Source: Rubritepida sp.
GTDB lineage: Bacteria > Pseudomonadota > Alphaproteobacteria > Acetobacterales > Acetobacteraceae
Direction: 5' to 3'
Assembly (NCBI GenBank): GCA_007129145.1
Contig: SKWC01000464.1
Span: 1-5,443, forward strand
Length of the DNA: 5,443 nt
Positions 1 through 5,046 of the stretch are shown piece by piece. The notes beneath the pieces are model-generated. The model was given only the letters and a program-made list of their open reading frames with translations, did no database searches and was not told where the DNA came from. Numbering within the stretch: position 1 is the stretch's first letter; the number at the start of each line of letters is the position of its first letter. A program made the position numbers and the translations under genes.

Positions 1-300
1 CCGGGCGGCGGTGGCGGCGGCGGCTTTGGTGCCCCGCGTGGCGGCTTCGGCGACCGTCCCCCGCCCCGGCGCAACTTCGACGAGGGCACCGGCCCGGTCT
101 ATCCGCTGAACGGCACCGTGAAGTGGTTCGACCAGGTGCGCGGCTTCGGCTTCGTCACCCCCGAGGATGGCGGCCAGGACGTGTTCCTGCACTCCTCCGT
201 CCTGACGCGGGCCGGCCGCACCGACCTGCAGCAGGGCGAGAAGGTCTCGCTCGATGTCCGCGACGGGCAGCGCGGGCGGCAGGCCGTCAACATCAAGTGA
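1..300 (+). CDS. Cold-shock-domain protein, 5'-truncated by the window edge
   Basis: This is the C-terminal 99 residues of a nucleic-acid-binding cold-shock protein, in the frame beginning at base 1 and ending at TGA 298-300. Visible residues 1-36 are a low-complexity Gly/Arg/Pro linker (a run of seven Gly, then GAPRGGFGDR). Residues 37-99 form a single cold-shock domain: GTVKWF opening, RNP1 as RGFGFV (47-52), and RNP2 as VFLH (61-64). The domain normally forms an OB-fold that binds single-stranded RNA or DNA and melts RNA structure. A GTG at 118 could start a 60-aa protein, but it sits inside the conserved GTVKWF motif and the frame is open to the left edge, so the real start is upstream. 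Many alphaproteobacterial relatives have two such domains joined by a similar linker, so a first domain may lie to the left; this is inference. An intrinsic terminator follows at 342-377. Confidence 0.93.
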   Translation, partial: PGGGGGGGFGAPRGGFGDRPPPRRNFDEGTGPVYPLNGTVKWFDQVRGFGFVTPEDGGQDVFLHSSVLTRAGRTDLQQGEKVSLDVRDGQRGRQAVNIK

Positions 301-325
301 CGCCCGGGATCAAGTAACGCCCTTG
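292..325 (+). repeat. Imperfect 17-bp tandem repeat over the cold-shock stop codon
   Basis: The unit ATCAAGTGACGCCC (292-305) recurs as ATCAAGTAACGCCC (309-322), 17 bases downstream, with one difference in 14. The first copy contains the last codons and the stop. Both copies can pair with the single GGGCGT(C) at 327-333: the first copy as a 7-bp stem, the second as a 6-bp stem with a TTGG loop. The two pairings are mutually exclusive. It looks like a small local duplication; a function is not shown. Confidence 0.6.
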
Positions 326-341
326 GGGGCGTCGACGCATG

Positions 342-377
342 GGCCCGGTGGAGCGATCCACCGGGCCTTCGCTTTTT
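342..377 (+). terminator. Rho-independent terminator of the cold-shock gene
   Basis: A perfect 11-bp stem (342-352 pairs with 357-367) with a GCGA tetraloop is followed by TTCGCTTTTT. It lies 41 bases after the cold-shock stop codon. The last T of the tract (377) is the first base of the complement of the convergent racemase stop codon. Read from the minus strand the same hairpin has no T-tract, so it should act mainly on + strand transcripts. Confidence 0.9.
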
Positions 378-1096
378 CAGAACCGTTGTGGCCTCAGCCC
401 CAGCTGGAACCAGCGGATCATGCTGTGGATGTCGAAGACGGGCCGTCCGGTGGCTGCGGCCACATCCGCCGCATAGGGCGGCATGTTCGTGCATTCCAGC
501 ACGATCGCGCCCACCTCCGGATGGCGGGTCACCAGCCGCTCGGCGGCCTCCAATATGTCCTGCCGGGCCAGTGCCACATCGAGATCCGTCTTCTCCGCGC
601 GGATCAGCACGCGGAAGAACTCCTGCCCGCCCTCGGTGCCCTCCAGCGGCACGTCCTGCGGGACCCCCGCCGCGGCCAGGTGGCGCGGCGTCAGCCCCGC
701 CTTGTTCACCGTCAGCACGCCCACGCGCCGCCCCGGCGGCAGGGTGGCCTGCACCAAGGCCACCTGCATCAGCGACGAGGTGGCCACCGGCACCCGCACC
801 GCGGCCGCCAACTCCGCCTGGAACAGCGACAGGAAGCCGCAATTGGTGGTGATCGCCTCCGCGCCCTGGTCCACGAGGTCATGCGCGGCGGCGATGAAGG
901 GTTCCAGCATGCCCGCGGCGCCGCCTTCCACCACCAGCGCGGGCGAGGCGCCCTTCACGATGCGATAGAGCACGGGGAAGGGCCAGGTCGTCGCGTTGCC
1001 CATGTCGCCCGGGATGCGCGGGAAGCGCGCATCCAGCATCAATATGCCCAGCGGTGCCCCATAAATATTCTTTCCTCCGCATGCGATACCGGTCAT
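377..1096 (-). CDS. Aspartate/glutamate racemase family protein
   Basis: A 239-residue cytosolic protein of the Asp/Glu racemase superfamily (cofactor-independent two-cysteine racemases and relatives such as hydantoin racemase and maleate isomerase). It has two pseudo-symmetric alpha/beta halves. The first catalytic-type cysteine is Cys86 in TTNCGF and the second is Cys202 in LECTNMPPY, the expected spacing for a thiol pair that removes and returns the alpha proton. Residues 15-47, with RFPRIPGD and NATTWPFPV, form a signature of an uncharacterised subgroup rather than of MurI glutamate racemase, so a cell-wall role is unlikely and the substrate is unknown. The ATG at 1096 has GAGGG (1105-1109) eight bases upstream. 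A stronger GGAGGA (1074-1079) lies just inside the gene without a usual in-frame start near it. It diverges from a Bug binding protein, so a shared amino-acid or dicarboxylate substrate is possible. Confidence 0.85.
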   Translation of the reverse strand: MTGIACGGKNIYGAPLGILMLDARFPRIPGDMGNATTWPFPVLYRIVKGASPALVVEGGAAGMLEPFIAAAHDLVDQGAEAITTNCGFLSLFQAELAAAVRVPVATSSLMQVALVQATLPPGRRVGVLTVNKAGLTPRHLAAAGVPQDVPLEGTEGGQEFFRVLIRAEKTDLDVALARQDILEAAERLVTRHPEVGAIVLECTNMPPYAADVAAATGRPVFDIHSMIRWFQLGLRPQRF

Positions 1097-1101
1097 CGGC
1101 T

Positions 1102-1130
1102 TTGCCCTCGCGGTTGATGATCCATAGAGT
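1102..1130 (+). promoter_or_regulatory. Candidate sigma-70-type promoter of the first Bug gene
   Basis: TTGCCC (1102-1107) and TAGAGT (1125-1130) are separated by exactly 17 bases; each matches four of six consensus positions. The -10 box ends 29 bases before the ATG at 1160. It lies in the 63-bp region between two divergent starts, so the racemase promoter must overlap it or extend into the Bug gene. No clear operator palindrome is visible. Confidence 0.4.
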
Positions 1131-1159
1131 GACCGCCCAACGAGGACAGGAGAACCCCG

Positions 1160-2140
1160 ATGCGCCGTCGTTCGCTTCTCGCGCTGCCGTTGCTCGCCGC
1201 CCCCGCCATCGCCCGCGCCCAGGACAATTGGCCCAACCGGCCCATCACGCTGATCGGCGGTTTTCCCAATTCCTCCGGCGTTGGCATCTACCAGCGCCGC
1301 CTTGCCGAACCGCTGAGCCAGGCGCTCGGCGTGAACATCGTGGTGGACAACCGCACCGGCGCCGGCGGCAACATCGGCTCGGACTATGTGGCGAAGGCGC
1401 GGCCCGACGGCTACACCTTCTACTTCGGCACGGCCGGCACCCACGCCATCAACGCCGCGCTCTACTCCAACCTGCCCTTCGACGTGGTGCGCGACTTCAC
1501 CCCGATCGCGCATCTGGGCGACGTGCCCAACATGCTCTTGGTCAGCCCCGAGCACCGGCCACAATACACCGATTGCCAGGCGCTGATGGCCGCGGCGCGC
1601 GCCAACCCGGGCGGGCTGAACTTCTCCTCGACCGGCAATGGCGCCTCCACCCACCTCGCAGGCGCGGTGTTCCTGCAGCGCTCGGGCCTCGACATTCTGC
1701 ATGTGCCCTATCGCGGCCAGCCGGGTGCCGCGCTGGCGCTGCTCAGCGGTGATGTGGACGTGTTCTTCAACCAGAGCGGCCCGGGCATCGCCATGGTGCG
1801 CGGCGGCCAGGCGCGGGCACTCGGCGTCTTCACGCGTGAGCGCCTGCCCAGCCTGCCCGACGTGCCCACCGCCTCCGAGGCCTGCGGCATCCCGGACCTC
1901 GTGATCAGCACCTGGTACGGGCTGTTCGGCCCCGCCAACCTGCCTGAGCCCATCGTGCGGCGCATGTCGGAGGAGGTGACGAAGATCCTGCAGGAACCGG
2001 AGTTCCAGGCCTGGCTGGTCGAGAACCAGGGCATCACGCCGCCCACCGTCTTCACCCCGGCCGAATTCGCCGAGGTGCAGCGCCGCGACATCGAATACTG
2101 GGCCGAGGTGGTGCGGGTCTCGGGCGCGCGGCTCGACTGA
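1160..2140 (+). CDS. Bug/TctC-family periplasmic solute-binding protein
   Basis: A 326-residue extracytoplasmic binding protein of the Bug family, the solute receptor of tripartite tricarboxylate transporters; members bind carboxylates and amino acids. Residues 1-20 form a signal peptide with charged MRRRS, a Leu/Ala core and an ARA cleavage site before Q21; the RR pair with SLL may allow Tat export (inference). Family marks follow: PNRPITL (25-31), VVDNRTGAGGNIG (61-73), ARPDGYT (80-86), HVPYRG (181-186), GDVD (197-200), RERLPSLPDVPT (226-237) and a C-terminal helical region. The first pocket loop, normally PGGxxD, reads FPNSSGVGIY (35-44) and lacks the usual Gly-Gly and Asp, so its ligand may be atypical. 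The start has AGGAG (1148-1152) seven bases upstream. No TctA/TctB membrane genes are in the window, so it is an orphan receptor here. The protein is full length. Confidence 0.92.
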   Translation: MRRRSLLALPLLAAPAIARAQDNWPNRPITLIGGFPNSSGVGIYQRRLAEPLSQALGVNIVVDNRTGAGGNIGSDYVAKARPDGYTFYFGTAGTHAINAALYSNLPFDVVRDFTPIAHLGDVPNMLLVSPEHRPQYTDCQALMAAARANPGGLNFSSTGNGASTHLAGAVFLQRSGLDILHVPYRGQPGAALALLSGDVDVFFNQSGPGIAMVRGGQARALGVFTRERLPSLPDVPTASEACGIPDLVISTWYGLFGPANLPEPIVRRMSEEVTKILQEPEFQAWLVENQGITPPTVFTPAEFAEVQRRDIEYWAEVVRVSGARLD

Positions 2141-2152
2141 GCCGGGCCATTT

Positions 2153-2178
2153 GGGCGGGGAGCAGCCTCTCCCCGCCC
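2153..2178. terminator. Hairpin between the convergent Bug genes
   Basis: A perfect 10-bp G/C-rich stem (2153-2162 pairs with 2169-2178) with a 6-base loop fills the 49-bp gap between two convergent stop codons. No T-tract follows on either strand, so it is not a classical intrinsic terminator. It may block read-through or protect the 3' ends of both transcripts. Confidence 0.5.
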
Positions 2179-2189
2179 TGCTCGGCGCC

Positions 2190-3167
2190 TCAGCCCTGCG
2201 GGCGCGGCCCCATGGCGCGCACCGCCTCGCCGATGCGGCGGATCTCGAGCTGCAGCCGGTCATTGGCCACCTCCGGCGTGCGTTCCTCCCGCGGGAAGGT
2301 CGTGGTGCCGAAGCCGGCGAAGCGCTCCTGGATCTGCGGCTCCTCCAGCACGTCGTTCAAGACGGCATTCAGCCGCTCGACCACCGGGCGCGGCGTGCCG
2401 GCGGGGGCGAAGAGGCCGTTCCACAGCACCAGGTCGAAACCGTCGAAGCCCAGCTCCTGCATGGTCGGGACGTCGGGCAGCACGGCGAGCCGCTCGCGCG
2501 TGGTCACCGCGACCGCACGGATCGTCTCGGCGCGGATCTGCGGCACTGCGGTGGTCGAGAGGTCACACACCGCATCCACCCGGCCGCCGATCATGTCCTG
2601 CAGGGCGGGCGCGCTGCCGCGATAGGCGATGTCGTTGAAGGGTGTACCCAGTCGCTGCTGGATCATCAGGCTGCACAGATGCACAGCGGAGCCGATGCCG
2701 GCGTGACCCTTGTTGAGGTCGGGTCCGCGGTTGCGCATCCACTCCAGCACCTCCCGGCCATCCTGCCCGGGCACATCGCGGCGCACCGTCAGGATCAGCG
2801 GCCCGTAGTTGATCAGCCCGATGGGCGCGAAGGCGGTCGCGGTGTCGTAGGGCAGGCTGGCGTGCAGCGCGGCACCGCCCGGCAGGGCCAGATGGTTCAG
2901 CAGCAGGGTGTGGCCATCCGGCGCGGCCCGGGCCACGCGCGCGGCGCCGATGGTGCTGCCCGCGCCGCCGATGTTCTCCACCGTGACCGGCTGGCCCAGG
3001 CGCTGGCTCATCGCCTCGGCCAGCAGCCGACCCGTGGTGTCCGAGGGGCCGCCCGGGGCGAAGGGCACCACCAGGGTGATGGCGCGATTGGGGAATTCGC
3101 TGGCCTCGACGGGCGGGGCGAGCAGCATGGGCAGTGCGAGAAGCGGCAGCAGGGAACGGCGACGCAT
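2190..3167 (-). CDS. Bug/TctC-family periplasmic solute-binding protein (second copy)
   Basis: A 325-residue periplasmic receptor of the tripartite tricarboxylate transporter type. Residues 1-22 are a signal peptide (MRRRSLL, then a Leu/Pro/Ala core, with a VEA site before S23). Family motifs are FPNRAITLVVPFAPGGPSD (25-43), VENIGGAGSTIG (63-74), AAPDGHTLL (81-89), AYRGSAPALQDMIGGRVD (181-198) and RERLAVLPDVPT (224-235). Unlike its convergent neighbour it keeps the canonical PGGPSD pocket loop. Away from the shared motifs the two differ substantially, so they are old paralogs rather than a recent duplication and probably bind different ligands. The ATG at 3167 follows GGAGGT (3171-3176) at a rather short spacing of three to four bases; an ATG at 3179 is out of frame. 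No transporter membrane partners are visible. Confidence 0.92.
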   Translation of the reverse strand: MRRRSLLPLLALPMLLAPPVEASEFPNRAITLVVPFAPGGPSDTTGRLLAEAMSQRLGQPVTVENIGGAGSTIGAARVARAAPDGHTLLLNHLALPGGAALHASLPYDTATAFAPIGLINYGPLILTVRRDVPGQDGREVLEWMRNRGPDLNKGHAGIGSAVHLCSLMIQQRLGTPFNDIAYRGSAPALQDMIGGRVDAVCDLSTTAVPQIRAETIRAVAVTTRERLAVLPDVPTMQELGFDGFDLVLWNGLFAPAGTPRPVVERLNAVLNDVLEEPQIQERFAGFGTTTFPREERTPEVANDRLQLEIRRIGEAVRAMGPRPQG

Positions 3168-3425
3168 GGGACCTCCATGGGCAGGGTATCGGCGCGGCGT
3201 TGTGCGGCGCGTCATCCCCTCCAAGCAGGAAGCGGACCATGCCGGAACATCGGCTTCGCGCCACAACCAGGCATCCTCCATCCGCGATTGCCCAGCGCGC
3301 GGGCAGAGGCTGGTCGCTGCCTGGGCGGCCGTGCCGTTGCCGTGCCATCCCCGCGGCGGCGCGGGGTTTTCCTCGGCGGCGCCAAGCGGTAACGCGGTCC
3401 GACAGGGGCCACGGGAGGATGCGCG
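3168..3425. other. 258-bp non-coding region between divergent genes
   Basis: This region must hold the promoters of the minus-strand Bug gene and of the four-gene + strand operon. I see no convincing -35/-10 pair for either. Several short stems are possible at 3289-3329, including GGCAG pairing with CTGCC flanked by CCCA with TGGG. The main element is the hairpin plus T-run at 3349-3370. An open + strand frame runs from an ATG at 3239, but it is Arg/Pro-rich, resembles nothing, and continues out of frame into the reductase gene, so I do not treat it as a gene. Confidence 0.5.
3349..3370 (+). terminator. Terminator-like hairpin in the operon leader
   Basis: A perfect 7-bp stem (3349-3355 pairs with 3360-3366) with a GCGG loop is followed immediately by TTTT and then CCTC. 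No + strand gene ends nearby: the last one stops at 2140. It lies 55 bases before the reductase ATG. It could be an attenuator in the leader of the reductase/hydratase operon or the end of a short RNA made from 3168-3348. The T-run is short, and in GC-rich DNA such stems also arise by chance. Confidence 0.45.
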
Positions 3426-4358
3426 ATGCGAATGCTGGTGTTGGGCGCGGGCGCGCTGGGCGGCTATTTCGGCGGCAGGCTGGTCGAGGCCGGCGGTGAC
3501 GTCACCTTCCTTGTGCGCCCGGCGCGCGCCGCCGCCCTGGGGGCGAAGGGTCTGTCCATAGAAAGCCCCTTCGGCAACGCGCAGCTCGCCGTTCGGACCG
3601 TGACCGCGGAGGCGCTCGCCCCCGGCTTCGACGTCGTCCTGCTGGGCTGCAAGGCCTATGACCTCGATGACGCTATCGCCGCCATCCGCCCCGCCATGAC
3701 CGAGAGCACGGCGGTGCTGCCCATGCTGAACGGCCTCGCCCACATCGCCGCGCTGAACGCCGCCTTCGGCCAGGCGCGCGTGCTGGGGGGGCTGTGCAAG
3801 ATCCAGGCGACGCTCTCGCCCGAGGGCGGCGTGCGCCACCTGAACGACTGGCGCTGGATCACCTTCGGAGAACAGGACGGCAGCGTCACCCCGCGCGTGC
3901 AGGCCATCGGCGCCGCCTTCCATGGCGCGAAGGGCGTGGTGGCCGAGGCGGTGCCCGACATCGGCCAGCGCATGTGGGAGAAGTTCGTGCATCTGGGCAC
4001 GGCGGCGCTGGGCACCGTGCTGATGCGCGCCAATGTGGGCGAGATCGTGCGCGCGGGCGGCGCCGGTTTCATGGCCGAGGCGCTGGCCCGCAACGCCGCC
4101 ATCGCCGCGCATCATGGCCACCCCATGCCCGAGGCCTTCATGCGCGACTACGGCGCGCTGTTCTCCGACCCGGCCAGCGCCTACTCGACCTCGCTGCTGC
4201 GCGACATCGAGGGCGGCCGCCGCACCGAGGGTGAGCACATCCTGGGCCATCTGCTGGAGGCCGGCCGCGCCGCCGGCATCGAGACCGCCTGGCATGAGGC
4301 CGCCGCGCTGCACATCCGCGCCCATGAGGCCCGCCGCCAGGCCGGGCGCCTGCCCTGA
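3426..4358 (+). CDS. Ketopantoate reductase-like (ApbA/PanE family) NADP-dependent dehydrogenase
   Basis: A 310-residue cytosolic oxidoreductase of the 2-dehydropantoate 2-reductase family. The Rossmann motif is GAGALG (7-12). Arg31 after strand 2 matches the NADP-selecting Arg of E. coli PanE. Other aligned positions are Lys76 (GCKAYD), Asn102 (LNG), the catalytic-type Lys186 (MWEKF) and Glu269 (RRTEGE) in the C-terminal helical domain. After Lys186, however, the sequence is FVHLGTAALGTVLMRANVGE, where E. coli PanE has the Asn pair that contacts pantoate; those positions are Leu190 and Ala194 here. It is therefore probably a paralog acting on a different 2-oxo acid rather than the pantothenate enzyme. 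The ATG has GGGAGG (3413-3418) seven bases upstream; an ATG at 3419 is out of frame. It is 20 bases from the hydratase beta gene, so the two are probably co-transcribed. Confidence 0.88.
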   Translation: MRMLVLGAGALGGYFGGRLVEAGGDVTFLVRPARAAALGAKGLSIESPFGNAQLAVRTVTAEALAPGFDVVLLGCKAYDLDDAIAAIRPAMTESTAVLPMLNGLAHIAALNAAFGQARVLGGLCKIQATLSPEGGVRHLNDWRWITFGEQDGSVTPRVQAIGAAFHGAKGVVAEAVPDIGQRMWEKFVHLGTAALGTVLMRANVGEIVRAGGAGFMAEALARNAAIAAHHGHPMPEAFMRDYGALFSDPASAYSTSLLRDIEGGRRTEGEHILGHLLEAGRAAGIETAWHEAAALHIRAHEARRQAGRLP

Positions 4359-4378
4359 ACCAGCAAGGAGACGGCCCG

Positions 4379-4738
4379 ATGAACGAGCCCCCCTTCCGCG
4401 GCTACCACGATATCGGCGGCCTGCCCGGCGGGCCGGTGCAGGCCGATGAATTCCCCTTCGAGGAATGGCAGCTTCTGTCCGAGGCCATCCGCAACGCGCT
4501 CGACCAGAAGAACCGCATGGTCTCCATCGACGAGATCCGCCGCGTCTTCGAGGGCTTCGGCAAGGAACTCTATGAGACGCTGGGCTTCTATGAGCGCCGG
4601 GCCGAGGCGCTGGCGGTGCTGCTCGATGAGAAGGGCGTGATCACCCGCGCCGAACTCGCCGCGCGGATGGACGCGATCGCGCAGGCGCGCGGCCAGGTGG
4701 TGGACCACGCCGCGCGTGCGGTTGGGCCGCGCGCATGA
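4379..4738 (+). CDS. Nitrile hydratase/thiocyanate hydrolase beta subunit, N-terminal half
   Basis: A 119-residue protein equal to the N-terminal helical half of a nitrile hydratase beta subunit; in thiocyanate hydrolase this half is a separate subunit (beta, scnB). Marks are YHDIGGLPGGPV (9-20), matching the family opening HDxGGxxGxGPV; DEFPFEEW (23-30); SIDEIR (49-54); and FYERRAEALAVLLDEKGVIT (70-89). Arg54 aligns with the beta Arg (Arg52 in characterised enzymes) that hydrogen-bonds the oxidised metal-bound cysteines. Arg74 stands where nitrile hydratases usually have Trp (YERW), a substrate-pocket residue. It ends before the SH3-like half, which is the next gene. The ATG follows AAGGAG (4365-4370) at eight bases; the stop overlaps the next start as ATGA. 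A hydratase accessory protein is a weaker alternative, because those lack the HDIGG opening. Confidence 0.85.
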   Translation: MNEPPFRGYHDIGGLPGGPVQADEFPFEEWQLLSEAIRNALDQKNRMVSIDEIRRVFEGFGKELYETLGFYERRAEALAVLLDEKGVITRAELAARMDAIAQARGQVVDHAARAVGPRA

Positions 4739-5046
4739 GCACGCCGCGCTTCCGCCCCGGCGACCGCGTGCGGGTGCGCGACATCGGCACGCCCGGCCAT
4801 GTCCGCATCCCCTTCTACGCGCGCGAGCATGTGGGGGTGGTCGAGCGGTATTGCGGCGCCTACCCCAACCCCGAGGAACTCGGCTACGGCCGGCCCGGCC
4901 TGCCGCCCATCGACCTCTACCGCGTGCATTTCCGCCAGGCCGCGCTGTGGCCGGGCTACGCCGGCACGGTGCAGGACACGCTGGAGATCGAGGTGTACGA
5001 CCACTGGCTGGCGCCCGCGGAGCCAGCGGAGGATGATGACGCATGA
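4735..5046 (+). CDS. Nitrile hydratase/thiocyanate hydrolase beta subunit, C-terminal SH3-like half
   Basis: A 103-residue protein corresponding to the C-terminal SH3-like barrel of nitrile hydratase beta; in thiocyanate hydrolase this is the separate alpha subunit (scnA). Visible motifs are RFRPGDRVRVRD (5-16), TPGHVRIPFYAREHVGVVE (19-37), IDLYRVHF (60-67) and a closing IEVYDHWLAP (85-94). Arg24 in GHVR aligns with the second conserved beta Arg (Arg157 in characterised enzymes) next to the metal site. This and the previous product total 222 residues, close to a whole beta subunit, so the split has lost little. The usual ELWG becomes ALWPGYAG. The ATG overlaps the preceding stop (ATGA, 4735-4738) and I see no AGGAG-type site before it, so translation probably depends on coupling. 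It also ends in an ATGA overlap. Confidence 0.85.
   Translation: MSTPRFRPGDRVRVRDIGTPGHVRIPFYAREHVGVVERYCGAYPNPEELGYGRPGLPPIDLYRVHFRQAALWPGYAGTVQDTLEIEVYDHWLAPAEPAEDDDA
5028..5033 (+). promoter_or_regulatory. Ribosome-binding site of the alpha-subunit gene
   Basis: GGAGGA lies nine bases before the ATG at 5043, inside the end of the preceding gene. It supports this start over other ATGs in the stretch. The preceding gene has no such site, so the metal-binding subunit may be translated more independently than its partner. Confidence 0.6.

Noticed and set aside
4..24. GGC/GGT triplet run as a possible repeat element
   Set aside because: It encodes the Gly-rich linker of the cold-shock protein, so protein composition explains it.
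254..1117. A 287-codon + strand frame overlapping the cold-shock end and the racemase
   Set aside because: It crosses a strong terminator and is the antisense shadow of the racemase; its composition is not protein-like.
377..2263. A 628-codon open frame on the minus strand that runs antisense through the first Bug gene into the racemase gene
   Set aside because: Only its last 239 codons match a protein family. The rest is Arg/Gly/His-rich shadow of the Bug gene, open because GC-rich codon use removes stops from the antisense frame. It is not a fusion.
2151..3392. A 413-codon + strand frame
   Set aside because: It is the antisense shadow of the second Bug gene, with low-complexity composition and no recognisable motif.
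3134..3499. A 121-codon + strand frame through the non-coding region, possibly a leader peptide
   Set aside because: It is Arg/Pro-rich, has no clear ribosome-binding site at its internal ATG (3239), and continues out of frame into the reductase. No regulatory run of a single amino acid is visible.
2190..4325. A 711-codon minus-strand frame spanning the antisense of the reductase, the intergenic region and the second Bug gene
   Set aside because: The Bug protein begins with a clear signal peptide and ribosome-binding site at 3167. The upstream part has no family features and lies opposite a well-supported gene.
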